Position numbers and translations under genes: made by a program. The notes beneath the pieces are model-generated. The model ran no database searches. It was given only the letters and a program-made list of their open reading frames with translations, and was not told where the DNA came from. A stretch of DNA of 64,000 nt from NCBI GenBank assembly GCA_963812505.1, contig CAWEVM010000024.1, positions 25,613-89,612 on the forward strand, in the 5' to 3' direction. Positions 27,160-36,145 of this stretch are shown in pieces (the first letter of the stretch is position 1; every line of letters starts with the position of its first letter). Source of the DNA: JAMXLO01 sp963812505. GTDB lineage: Bacteria > Pseudomonadota > Alphaproteobacteria > Acetobacterales > Acetobacteraceae.

Positions 27160-28425
27160 GTGACCGAAGCCATCCAGCTGACACGACTCCCCTCCGGCCT
27201 TACCGTCGTCACCGAACGGATGGAGCGGGTCGAGACCGTCTCTCTCGGAGCGTACGTCGCGACTGGCTCGCGCCACGAATTGGAGTCGGAGAACGGCGTC
27301 TCGCATTTCCTCGAACACATGGCGTTCAAGGGCACCGAACGTCGGTCTGCGGTGCAGATCGCCGAGGAGATCGAGGCGGTCGGCGGCCACATCAACGCCT
27401 ACACGGCGCGCGAACAGACCGCCTATTACGTGAAGGTGCTGAAGGAAGACACGGCGCTCGCCGCCGACATCATCGGCGACATCCTGACCCACTCCACGTT
27501 TGAACCGGAGGAACTTGAGCGCGAGCGCGGCGTGATCCTGCAGGAGATCGGCCAGGCCAACGACACGCCGGACGACATCATCTTCGACCACTTCCAGGAG
27601 CATGCCTATCCGGCGCAGCCGCTCGGGCGGCCGGTGCTGGGCTCCGAGCAGGGAATCCGGTCGATGCCGCGTACCATGCTGACCGGCTACATGCGCAGGC
27701 ACTATGCGGCACCGAACTGCGTGGTCGCGGCGGCTGGCGCGCTGACCCATCAGCAGGTCATCGACCTGGTGAATGTGCACTTCGCTGACCTGCCGCTCGA
27801 CCCGGTGCCCGGAATGCTGCCGGCGCAGTACGGCGGCGGCGAGTTCCGCGAGGCGCGCGACCTGGATCAGGTGCACATCGTGTTGGGCTTCCCATCGGTC
27901 GGCTATGGCGATCGCGACTACTATCCGGCGCTGCTGCTCTCCACCCTGTTGGGCGGCGGCATGTCGTCGCGGCTTTTCCAAGAGGTACGCGAGAAGCGGG
28001 GGCTGGTGTATTCGATCTACTCGTTCAGCTCGCCGTTCCTGGATGGGGGTTTGTTCGGCATCTACGCCGGCACCGGCGAGAGCGAGGCCGAGGAGCTGAT
28101 GCCGATCACGCTCGAGGAACTGCGCAAGGTGCAGAGCGAGGTGACCGAGGCAGAGCTCGCACGGGCACGGGCGCAGGTGAAGGCCTCGCTGCTGATGTCG
28201 CTGGAAAGCACCGGCAGCCGCTGCGAGCAGCTCGCGCGACAGCTTCAGGTGTTTGGGCGGGTGATCCCGACCATGGAGACTGTGGGCAAGCTTAACGCGG
28301 TGACCACGGACGACGTGTGCCGCGCGGCGTCCCGCGTGTTTCGCGGCGCGCCGACGCTGGCCACGATGGGCCCGGCCGAGCGTGTGCCGGCGCTGGGCGA
28401 GATCATGGAGAAGCTGGCGGCTTGA
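27160..28425 (+). CDS. M16-family zinc metallopeptidase (processing-protease-like)
   Basis: This 421-residue protein has the inverted zinc motif HFLEHMAFKGT with the downstream Glu (ILQEIGQ region), AREQTAYYVKVL, and the C-terminal half with LLGGGMSSRLFQEVREKRGL. It matches the single-chain, ~420-residue bacterial PqqL/mitochondrial-processing-peptidase beta-like group. A GTG at 27160 is preceded by AGGAA. It is probably cytoplasmic or periplasm-facing; no signal peptide is seen. Confidence 0.9.
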   Translation: MTEAIQLTRLPSGLTVVTERMERVETVSLGAYVATGSRHELESENGVSHFLEHMAFKGTERRSAVQIAEEIEAVGGHINAYTAREQTAYYVKVLKEDTALAADIIGDILTHSTFEPEELERERGVILQEIGQANDTPDDIIFDHFQEHAYPAQPLGRPVLGSEQGIRSMPRTMLTGYMRRHYAAPNCVVAAAGALTHQQVIDLVNVHFADLPLDPVPGMLPAQYGGGEFREARDLDQVHIVLGFPSVGYGDRDYYPALLLSTLLGGGMSSRLFQEVREKRGLVYSIYSFSSPFLDGGLFGIYAGTGESEAEELMPITLEELRKVQSEVTEAELARARAQVKASLLMSLESTGSRCEQLARQLQVFGRVIPTMETVGKLNAVTTDDVCRAASRVFRGAPTLATMGPAERVPALGEIMEKLAA

Positions 28426-28474
28426 AGATCGGCCATGGCGGCCTAAACTAAGCTAAGCCAGCAAGGCCTCCGAT

Positions 28475-28711
28475 ATGCCGACCGTCAATGTGCATGCAGC
28501 CAAAAGCCAGCTCTCCCGCCTGCTCGATGCGGCCGTCTCGGGAGAGGAGGTCATTATCGCCAAGGCTGGAAAACCCATGGTGCGGCTTGTGCCGATCGAG
28601 GCAAAGAAGGAGCGGCGCAAGCTAGGGACGCTAGCAGGTCAGTTCCACGTCCCGGATGACTTCGACGACCCTCTGCCGGACGAGATGCTGGACGCCTTCG
28701 AAGGGCGCTGA
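28475..28711 (+). CDS. Phd/YefM-family antitoxin
   Basis: This 78-residue protein has the Phd N-terminal DNA-binding fold (VNVHAAKSQLSRLLDAA, GEEVIIAKAGKPMVRLVP) and an acidic C-terminal toxin-binding tail. Its stop overlaps the toxin start by one base (TGATG). Antitoxins of this type neutralise the toxin and repress their own promoter. Confidence 0.88.
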   Translation: MPTVNVHAAKSQLSRLLDAAVSGEEVIIAKAGKPMVRLVPIEAKKERRKLGTLAGQFHVPDDFDDPLPDEMLDAFEGR

Positions 28712-29097
28712 TGCGCTTTCTGTTGGATACTCATCTGTTGCTATGGGCGCTCAACGAGCCGACGCGAATGGGCGAGACAACGCGGGATGCCATCGAGGAC
28801 CCCGCAAATGACGTGCTGTTCAGCACAGCCAGCATCTGGGAAGTCGCGATCAAGACGCGGCTCGGGCGTCCCGATTTCTCGGTCCGAGCAGAGACGATCG
28901 CGAAGGAAGCAATGGCGCGGGGCTTCGCAGAACTGCTGATCCGGTGGCAATCCGCCTCGATAGCGGCTGATCTGCCGATGCATCACCGTGATCCCTTCGA
29001 TCGCATTCTTTTGGCCCAAGCGATTACGGAGCCTGTCCATCTCTACACCGTGGATCGGAAGCTCGTGCCATATTCGTCGCTGGTTGTATTGGTCTGA
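28711..29097 (+). CDS. PIN-domain toxin (VapC-type ribonuclease)
   Basis: This 128-residue PIN domain has acidic residues in RFLLDTHLLLWAL, SIWEVAIK, HHRDPFDRILLAQA and LYTVDRKL, the four conserved positions of the nuclease site. Toxins of this group cleave RNA. It is coupled translationally to the Phd-type antitoxin upstream, making a mixed Phd–PIN module. It lies between two core protease genes. Confidence 0.88.
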   Translation: MRFLLDTHLLLWALNEPTRMGETTRDAIEDPANDVLFSTASIWEVAIKTRLGRPDFSVRAETIAKEAMARGFAELLIRWQSASIAADLPMHHRDPFDRILLAQAITEPVHLYTVDRKLVPYSSLVVLV

Positions 29098-29134
29098 GCG
29101 GAACAGCTTGCGTCGCAACAGTGGAGCCGCAGTC

Positions 29135-30470
29135 ATGGCAACCAACCCGCTTGAACTCCTTGCCGATTTGATCGCCTGTGCTCGCACGGCCGGCGCCGAT
29201 GCAGCGGATGCGGTGCTGATCTCGGGTACGTCGCTCGGGGTGCAACGCCGGCTGGGCCAGACCGAACATGTGGAACGCTCGGAAGGCCGCGACCTCGGGT
29301 TGCGGGTGTTTCTGGGTCAGCGTGCCGCGATTGTCTCGTCCAGCGCCATCGATCCGGCCAGCTTCACCGAACTTGCCGAACGTGCTGTCGCGATGGCGCG
29401 CGTGGTCCCAGAGGATCCCTATGCCGGTCTGGCCGATACCGCCGCGCCGCCTGAGCCCGTTCCGCTCGACCTCGAGGATCCGGCCGAGCCCGACACCGAG
29501 GCGCTCGTCCGCCGCGCGTCCGCGGCCGAGGAGGCCGCGCTCGCGGTGTCTGGAATCACCAATTCCGAAGGCGCTGAGGCAGGCTTCGGCCGAGCCGAGG
29601 CATACCTGGTCACATCCGCCGGCTTTGCCGGCCGTCACGTTCGCACCAGCCACTCGATTTCGGCCAGCGCGCTGGCAGGCGCCGGGACGGGAATGCAGCG
29701 CGACTACGACTACCATTCCACCGTCCACCTCGCCGATCTGGATGATCCGGCAATCATCGGTCGCAGCGCCGGCGAGCGGGCCGTCGCAAGAACTCAATCC
29801 CGCCCGGCCGCAGACAGCGAAGCTGCCCATCGTGTACGATCCGCGCGTCGCGGGTAGCCTGCTGGGCCATCTGGCCGGAGCGATCAGCGGCGCCTCCGTT
29901 GCACGCGGCACCACGTTCCTCAAGGACCGCCTCGGTACCCGTATCTTCCCAGAGGGCATCGAGATCCACGACGACCCGCGCCGCGTCAGAGGCCTGCGGT
30001 CGCGCGCATTCGATGGCGAGGGCACACCCACCATGGCGCGCGATATCATCGCCGCCGGTGTGCTCACCACCTGGTTGCTCGACAGCCGCTCAGCTCGCCA
30101 GCTCGGAATGCACTCGACCGGCCATGCCTCGCGTGGTACCGGCGGCCCGCCATCGCCTGGACCGACCAACCTGTACCTCGACGCAGGAGAGCTGACGCCG
30201 GCTGAACTCATGGCGGACATCAAGCTCGGCCTCTACGTCAACGAGATGATCGGCATGGGGGTGAACGGCATCACCGGCGATTACAGCCGCGGCGCCGCCG
30301 GGTTCATGATCCGCGACGGAGCGCTGGCTGAGCCGGTCGCCGAGATCACCATCGCCGGCCATTTGCTGGACATGTTCGGCCATCTCACGCCGGCCAACGA
30401 TCTGCGTTTCCGCCGCGGCACCGATGCACCGACAATTCGGGTGGACGGTATGACCGTGGCTGGCGCCTGA
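29135..30470 (+). pseudogene. pmbA: PmbA/TldE-family metalloprotease-related protein, one frameshift
   Basis: Two frames encode a complete ~445-residue TldD/PmbA-type protein. The N-terminal part has VERSEGRDLGLRVFLGQR and ends near 29795. The C-terminal part has YDPRVAGSLLGHLAGAISG, MHSTGHASRGTGGPPSPGPTN, GMGVNGITGDYSRGAAGF and ITIAGHLLDMF. Removing one A from GAACTC at 29790–29795 restores AVARLNPARPQ. TldD/PmbA proteins degrade or mature peptides. Full conservation apart from one base suggests a sequencing error or a very recent mutation. Confidence 0.82.
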
Positions 30471-30486
30471 GCCCGCCAAACCCCAT

Positions 30487-31437
30487 ATGTCCCGCATGTT
30501 CAACAACAAGCTCGCAGCCGCGCGTCGTGCGTCCAGCATTGTCGCGGCCTTCGCCGCACTGGCCCTGGCACTTGCTCCCGGCTTGGCAGAGGCGCGCGCC
30601 GGTGGCGGGGGCTCGTTCGGCAGCCGCGGCAGCATGACGTGGTCGGCACCGCCGTCAACCAACACCGCGCCCTATTCGTCGCCCATGCAGCGCAGCATGA
30701 CACCGAACAACCCGTCGCCCGGTTATGGCGGCTTCGGTGCGCCAGGCTATGGCCCCCGATCGGGCTTCATGTCTGGCTTGATGGGCGGACTGATCGGCGC
30801 CGGCATCGGCGGGCTGCTGTTGGGGCACGGGTTCTTCGGCGGCATGCTGGGGTTCGGCGGCTTCCTCGGCTTCCTGTTGCAGATCTTCCTGATCGTGCTG
30901 CTGGCTCGCTTCCTGATCCGTCGGTTCCGCGGCCAGTCGCCTGCCTTCGCCGGCGGCCCGGGCATGTTCGCTCGCGGCGGCCCTCCGGGTCCGGTCCCCA
31001 CGGGCGGCTTCGGCCGGTCGGCAGGTCCGCCGCCGATCCAGATAGGGCCGCAGGACTACCAGGCCTTCGAGCAGCTTCTACAGGGCATCCAGGCCGCATG
31101 GAGCCGCCAGGATCTGAACGCACTGCGCGCCCTGGTGACGCCGGAGATGCTCAGCTATTTCGCCGAGCAGCTTGCTGACCAGACCAGCCGTGGCGTGCGC
31201 AACGAAGTCACCGACGTGCGACTGCTGCAGGGCGACCTGTCGCAGGCATGGAGTGAGGGCAACCGCGAATACGCCACCGTGGCGATGCGCTTCGCGATGA
31301 TTGACGTAACGCGCGACGCTACCGGCCGCATCGTGGACGGCAGCCCAAGCGAGCACGTGACGGCGACCGAGTTGTGGACCTTCGTCCGCTCACCGGGCGG
31401 GCGGTGGATTCTGTCGGCGATCCAGCAGGCACGCTGA
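30487..31437 (+). CDS. Tim44-like domain membrane protein
   Basis: The protein has 316 residues: a signal peptide (SIVAAFAALALALAPGLAEA), a Gly/Ser-rich linker, two hydrophobic Gly-rich helices (~residues 95–145), and a C-terminal Tim44-like domain (~185–315: FEQLLQGIQAAWSRQDLNAL through RWILSAIQQ). Proteins of this architecture are common in alphaproteobacteria and have no firm function. It starts 17 bp after pmbA and may be co-transcribed; its 3' end faces the CoA-transferase across 6 bp. Confidence 0.8.
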   Translation: MSRMFNNKLAAARRASSIVAAFAALALALAPGLAEARAGGGGSFGSRGSMTWSAPPSTNTAPYSSPMQRSMTPNNPSPGYGGFGAPGYGPRSGFMSGLMGGLIGAGIGGLLLGHGFFGGMLGFGGFLGFLLQIFLIVLLARFLIRRFRGQSPAFAGGPGMFARGGPPGPVPTGGFGRSAGPPPIQIGPQDYQAFEQLLQGIQAAWSRQDLNALRALVTPEMLSYFAEQLADQTSRGVRNEVTDVRLLQGDLSQAWSEGNREYATVAMRFAMIDVTRDATGRIVDGSPSEHVTATELWTFVRSPGGRWILSAIQQAR

Positions 31438-31443
31438 TCGCTG

Positions 31444-32682
31444 CTACCTGCGGCGCTCGGTCAGCAGCACCCCATCGCGCTGCAGCGCCGCGATTTCGTC
31501 GGGCGAATACCCGTGCTGTGCGAGCACTTCCTCTCCATCCTGCGCGAACTTCGGCGGCGGTCTGCGTGTGCCACCGGGGGTGCGCCCCAATTTGATCGGC
31601 GTGCCGAGCCCGCGGTACCAGTCCAATTCCGTGACCATCTCGCGGTGCGCTGTATGCGGTGCGGCGGTGGCTTCATCGACCGGCAGCACAGGACCCGCCG
31701 GCACGCCATTGCGAATCAACTTCAGCGATAGCTCGTTGCCGTCGTGCTCGGCGAACGCCGCGGCCAGGATCTCGGTCAGCGCCGCGCGGTTGATATTGCG
31801 CTTGCCGTTGTCGGCGAAGCGCGGATCGTCTGCGAGATCCGGCTGGCCGATGATCTCCGCCATCTTGCGGAACTGCCCATTGTTGCCGGAAGCGATGAAG
31901 ATGTCGCAGGTCTTCGTCGGGAACTTGTCGTACGGCACAAGATTGGGATGCGGATTGCCGGTGCCCGCGGGTCGTTTGCCGTTGAGGAAGAAGTTCGCCG
32001 CCTGCGGATGCAGCAGCGACATGCCGCAATCGTACAGCGTCATGTCGAGATATTGTCCGTGGCCGGAGCGCTCGCGCTCGTGCAGCGCCATCAGGATGCC
32101 GATCGCCGAATAGAGCCCGGTGCCCATGTCGACCATCGCCGTGCCGAGACGCATCGGTCCGGTCGACGCATCGCCGTTGACGCTCATCAGACCGGTCATC
32201 GCCTGCAGTACCGCATCATAGCCGGGCAGGCCGCCAAGCGGACCGTCGGCTCCAAAACCGGAAATCCGACAATGTATGAGCCGCGGGAAACGCTCCGACA
32301 GCATGTCGTAGCCGATCCCCCATTTCTCCATGGAGCCCGGCTTGAAGTTCTCGATCACGATGTCGGCGCCTTCCAGCAGGCGCAGCAGCACCGCGCGGCC
32401 TTGCGGCTTGCCGATGTCGAGCGCTATGGCGCGCTTGTTGCGATTGATGCCGATGAAGTAGCTGGCGTCATTCTCGTGAAACGGCGGGCCCCAGTCGCGC
32501 ACCTCGTCGCCCTGCGGCGGCTCGATCTTGATAACCTCCGCGCCGTGATCGGACAGGATCATCGTGCAGTACGGTCCGCCAAGAACGCGCGTCAGGTCGA
32601 TTACCTTCAGGCCGGCGAGCGCACCGGCTGACCTGGCCAACCCCTTGCCCTGCGTGGCAGGTCGGTTCGCTGCGTCGTTCAT
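31444..32682 (-). CDS. CaiB/BaiF-family (class III) CoA-transferase
   Basis: This 412-residue protein shows VIDLTRVLGGPYCTMILSD, the GADIVIENFKPGSMEKWGIG segment and the catalytic-Asp region LGTAMVDMGTGLYSAIGI, followed by GQYLDMTLYDC. Family members exchange CoA between carboxylic acids (succinyl-, formyl- or carnitinyl-CoA). The neighbours do not reveal the substrate. The ATG at 32682 is preceded by AGGAGC. Confidence 0.9.
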   Translation of the reverse strand: MNDAANRPATQGKGLARSAGALAGLKVIDLTRVLGGPYCTMILSDHGAEVIKIEPPQGDEVRDWGPPFHENDASYFIGINRNKRAIALDIGKPQGRAVLLRLLEGADIVIENFKPGSMEKWGIGYDMLSERFPRLIHCRISGFGADGPLGGLPGYDAVLQAMTGLMSVNGDASTGPMRLGTAMVDMGTGLYSAIGILMALHERERSGHGQYLDMTLYDCGMSLLHPQAANFFLNGKRPAGTGNPHPNLVPYDKFPTKTCDIFIASGNNGQFRKMAEIIGQPDLADDPRFADNGKRNINRAALTEILAAAFAEHDGNELSLKLIRNGVPAGPVLPVDEATAAPHTAHREMVTELDWYRGLGTPIKLGRTPGGTRRPPPKFAQDGEEVLAQHGYSPDEIAALQRDGVLLTERRR

Positions 32683-32818
32683 CGGTCGTTTCGCTCCTTG
32701 TCTCCCACGTCAATTCAGCACGGGGGGAGGGGTTGTGCCAGACCCAGTGCCGCGCCGAATGGTCGCGCCCAGTGTCGTTGCGCGTTCAGCGGTTCGCATA
32801 ACCCATCGGGGCCAGCGC

Positions 32819-33979
32819 CTAGATTCGGCGCACCGCTTCAGCCATGCGGCCGACGATTTCCCGCAACACCGGCGCCGGGGTTGCGAAGTTGAGGCGTGCA
32901 TAATTGGAATACTGTGGGCCGAAGGTCTCGCCGAAATTCAGGCCGACGCGTGCGCGATCCAGGAAGAACTGCCCAGCGGGGTAAGGCAACTTCAGTGCGG
33001 AGCAGTCGAGCCAGGCGAGATACGTGGCCTCTGGCAGCCGCATCGTCACGCCAGGCAATTCGGCGCCGATGGTCTGCGCCAGCCAGTCGCGATTCGCGCG
33101 GAGCTGCGCCATGATCTCGTCGAGCCAGGGCTGACCGTCATCCCAGGCGGCGATCGTGGCATCAACGCCGGTGACGCCAGGCGAGCCCAGCAGGCGTGCG
33201 TGGATACGCGCGAAGAAGCGTTCCTTCAGTGCGGGCACGCCGAAATGCATTATGGCGGTGCGCAGCGCGGGGATGTTGAAGCTTTTGGTGGCCGAGGTAA
33301 TGGTGATGGTGCGGGCCGCGATCTCAGGGGACAGCGACGCCAGCGGGATGTGCGTATTGCCGGGATAGACGATGTCGGCGTGGATCTCGTCGGACACCAC
33401 GATCAGGTCGTGGCGTATGGCGAACGCTGCCACCTGATCGAGCTCCGCACGGCTGTAGGCGCGTCCGGTGGGGTTCTGCGGATGGCAGAAGATCAGCACA
33501 CGCCCGCGCGGATCGGGCTCGGCCTCATATGCGGCGAGATCGAGCACCCAGCGCGTGCCGTTGTCGCGCATCGGATTGGCGATCAGGCGGCGGCCGGTGT
33601 CTTTGATCGCGGCCATGAACGGCGGATAGGATGGCAACTGCAGCAGCACCGCATCGCCCGGGTCGCTGAACGCCATCACGGAGGAGAAGCTGGCCTGTAC
33701 CAGATCGCCGATCGGGTGTGCGTCGGCAGGATCGGTCTGCCAGCCGAAGCGGCGCTGCATGCGGCGGGTGAACGCTGCGGCCAGCGCACCCTCGCGCGCG
33801 GCGTAGCCGTATTCCTGATTGCGGGCCAGGCGGTCGAGAGCTTGGGAGATCGCCGGGGCGACGCCGAAATCCATGTCGGCGACCCAGGCGGGCAGCACAT
33901 CGTCGGGGAATTTGTGCCACTTGTTGGTGCGGCGCGCGCGAAGGGTTGCGGTGTCGAAATCGGTCTCTCCGGTGGCCAT
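32819..33979 (-). CDS. patB: MalY/PatB-family PLP-dependent cystathionine beta-lyase/aminotransferase
   Basis: The protein has 386 residues from the ATG at 33979; another ATG lies at 34012. The fold-type-I PLP signature ITSATKSFNIPALR carries the Schiff-base Lys. WVADMDFGVAPAI, FCHPQNPTGRAY and VVSDEIHADIVYPG are typical of the C-S lyase subgroup. It cleaves cystathionine or related thioethers to release homocysteine or thiols. It is a single-gene unit. Confidence 0.87.
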   Translation of the reverse strand: MATGETDFDTATLRARRTNKWHKFPDDVLPAWVADMDFGVAPAISQALDRLARNQEYGYAAREGALAAAFTRRMQRRFGWQTDPADAHPIGDLVQASFSSVMAFSDPGDAVLLQLPSYPPFMAAIKDTGRRLIANPMRDNGTRWVLDLAAYEAEPDPRGRVLIFCHPQNPTGRAYSRAELDQVAAFAIRHDLIVVSDEIHADIVYPGNTHIPLASLSPEIAARTITITSATKSFNIPALRTAIMHFGVPALKERFFARIHARLLGSPGVTGVDATIAAWDDGQPWLDEIMAQLRANRDWLAQTIGAELPGVTMRLPEATYLAWLDCSALKLPYPAGQFFLDRARVGLNFGETFGPQYSNYARLNFATPAPVLREIVGRMAEAVRRI

Positions 33980-34067
33980 GTGATTGCTCTCTGCCGTTCC
34001 GCGCGTGGCCATAGCATTTGGCGGCGGAACCGGCGAGCCGCCCGGAGCGAAACACCGTCAATCCCGT

Positions 34068-34106
34068 CCACGATGGAGGGCCACCGAGGTGGCCCTTCCA
34101 TCGTGG
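34068..34106. terminator. Long inverted repeat, bidirectional terminator-like
   Basis: CCACGATGGAGGGCCACC (34068–34085), a GA loop, then the complementary arm with one bulged T (34088–34106). It lies just past the 3' end of the CBS gene and upstream of patB. An 18-bp stem is strong enough to terminate or insulate; no clear T-run is seen. Confidence 0.6.
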
Positions 34107-34116
34107 TGGGAACCGA

Positions 34117-34575
34117 TCAGTTCGCCCTTCGCGTGGAGCTCGTCTGGCTCTGATTGAGAGCCGCACTCTGCGATGCCAGCTTGGCGATATCCGGATAGAG
34201 GTTCTGCGGCCCTTTCAGGGCCAGGTCGGACAAGGAAACAATGCCGACCACCAGGTTCGAGCTGTTGCGAACCGGAAGATGGTGGATGTGTCGCTGCCGC
34301 ATTGTGCTCAAGGCGTCCTCGATGCTGTCGTCCTCATTGCCGTAGGTGACGCCGCTGGTCATGATCTGGCTGACTGTCGTGGTTGTCGGGTTCAAGCCCT
34401 CGGCGGTTGCCCGGGCGGTGAAGTCCTTCTCAGTGAGCATGCCGATAAAGCTGTCGCCGTCGCCGACGGGAAGACAGCCGATGTTGAGGTCGCGCATCCT
34501 GCGCGCTGCCGTGGCGAGCGTGGTGTCCGCGGTTGTCCATTCCACCTTCTGGGTCATCAATTCGCGAACGAGCAT
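34117..34575 (-). CDS. CBS-pair domain protein
   Basis: This 152-residue protein consists of two CBS motifs: VRELMTQKVEWTTADTTLAT–MRDLNIGCLPVGDGDSFIGM and VSQIMTSGVTYGNEDDSIED–MRQRHIHHLPVRNSSNLVVG. The ATG at 34575 is preceded by a strong AGGAGG site. Stand-alone CBS pairs bind adenosyl nucleotides and act as energy or stress sensors. The target is unknown. Confidence 0.88.
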   Translation of the reverse strand: MLVRELMTQKVEWTTADTTLATAARRMRDLNIGCLPVGDGDSFIGMLTEKDFTARATAEGLNPTTTTVSQIMTSGVTYGNEDDSIEDALSTMRQRHIHHLPVRNSSNLVVGIVSLSDLALKGPQNLYPDIAKLASQSAALNQSQTSSTRRAN

Positions 34576-34775
34576 GACTGCCTCCTGCTGCATGTTGGCC
34601 GGACCGACGGAACCGTTCCGACGGCGGCATATGCCATCCGCTAGCTGCAATTGATGAACCGGCCCTTAATTTGGCGGGGGGCGGATGCACAGTTCCGTTG
34701 CAGCGACTCGCGTTATCGGTGAAGGAATTGGTGGTGCCGAGCCAATCCGTGGCTTGACGAACCGGCACGCGATAT

Positions 34776-34790
34776 GTTGCTACTTTGTTC
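34776..34790 (+). promoter_or_regulatory. Near-consensus alphaproteobacterial SOS (LexA) box upstream of recA
   Basis: The sequence GTTG-N7-GTTC differs at one base from the alphaproteobacterial LexA consensus GTTC-N7-GTTC. It lies 88 bp upstream of the recA ATG. A TTGACG hexamer at 34754–34759 could be the -35 element. LexA repression of recA would be expected. Confidence 0.6.
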
Positions 34791-34877
34791 GCTTGCTGGC
34801 GCGGCCGGACGGATGCAATCTATACGCGAAGAAGTTCCGGACGCCTAAAATCGAAGGTTGCAGACGAGGAGCCTCGC

Positions 34878-35921
34878 ATGGAAAAGAACAAGGCGCTGGA
34901 TGCCGCGATGGCGCAGATCGAACGGGCCTTCGGCAAGGGCTCCATCATGCGAATGGGCTCGCGTGGCATCGACGAGCAGATCGAGGTCATCCCGTCCGGT
35001 TCGCTTGGGCTCGATCTGGCACTGGGGATCGGCGGGCTGCCGCGCGGCCGGATCATGGAGATCTACGGCCCGGAAAGCTCCGGCAAGACCACGCTGGCCT
35101 TGCATGCCATCGCTGAGGCGCAGAAGCGCGGCGGCACCTGTGCGTTCATCGACGCGGAGCATGCGCTGGACCCGGGCTATGCTCGCAAGCTCGGTGTCGA
35201 TGTGGACAATCTCCTGATCAGCCAGCCGGATGCCGGCGAGCAGGCGCTGGAAATCTGCGACACATTGGTGCGCTCGGGTGCGATCGACGTGGTGGTGATC
35301 GACAGCGTCGCCGCCCTGGTGCCGCGCGCCGAGCTGGAAGGCGAGATGGGCGACAGTCACATGGGCCTGCACGCGCGGTTGATGAGCCAGGCGCTGCGCA
35401 AGCTCACCGGAAGCGTGTCGCGCAGCAACACGACGCTGGTATTCCTGAACCAGATTCGCATGAAGATCGGCGTGATGTTCGGCAATCCGGAGACCACCAC
35501 CGGGGGTAACGCGCTGAAGTTCTATGCCTCGCTGCGCATGGAGATCCGGCGGATCGGACAGATCAAGGACCGCGACGAGGTGGTGGGCAACCAGACGCGC
35601 GTGAAGGTGGTGAAGAACAAGCTGGCGCCGCCGTTCCGCCAGGTCGAGTTCGACATCATGTATGGCGAAGGGATCAGCAAGGTCGGCGAGCTTATCGACC
35701 TCGGGGTAAAGGCGGGTGTCGTGGAGAAGTCAGGCGCCTGGTTCAGCTACGACAGTCAGCGGATCGGCCAGGGGCGCGAAAACGCCAAGCAGTTCCTGCG
35801 CGATCACCACGAGGTGGCGGATGCGATCGAGCTTCGCATCCGCGAACAGTCGGGCGTCGTGGCGAATACCATGCTGGCGACGAACGACGAGACGGAGGCG
35901 GCGGCGGAAGCAGCGGAGTAA
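34878..35921 (+). CDS. recA: RecA recombinase
   Basis: This 347-residue RecA has Walker A GPESSGKTTLALHAIA, DAEHALDPGYA, VIDSVAALVPRAELEGEMGD, loop 2 NQIRMKIGVMFGNPETTTGG and the acidic C-terminal tail. The ATG at 34878 has GAGGAG at the right distance. It mediates strand exchange and LexA cleavage, downstream of the AddAB resection genes found earlier in the window. A decayed copy of its codons ~210–236 lies at 40.1 kb. Confidence 0.97.
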   Translation: MEKNKALDAAMAQIERAFGKGSIMRMGSRGIDEQIEVIPSGSLGLDLALGIGGLPRGRIMEIYGPESSGKTTLALHAIAEAQKRGGTCAFIDAEHALDPGYARKLGVDVDNLLISQPDAGEQALEICDTLVRSGAIDVVVIDSVAALVPRAELEGEMGDSHMGLHARLMSQALRKLTGSVSRSNTTLVFLNQIRMKIGVMFGNPETTTGGNALKFYASLRMEIRRIGQIKDRDEVVGNQTRVKVVKNKLAPPFRQVEFDIMYGEGISKVGELIDLGVKAGVVEKSGAWFSYDSQRIGQGRENAKQFLRDHHEVADAIELRIREQSGVVANTMLATNDETEAAAEAAE

Positions 35922-36145
35922 GGCTGCGCCGCCGGCGACCGCGCCGTATTGCCGATCGCAGGATTGGTCGCCAAACGTCGTCGCTCAGACCGACGCCGGC
36001 ATTCGATCGCCTTTGGCCCAAGCGGCACGATGTCGATGGCGAGGTGATTAGCCGGGCCTGACCACGGGAAAGATAGGGCTTCCGAAACCCCCGCGCCGCC
36101 TGCCAGGCTTCATTCGAAACGACAGGCGTACCGCGATGTTGAGCG

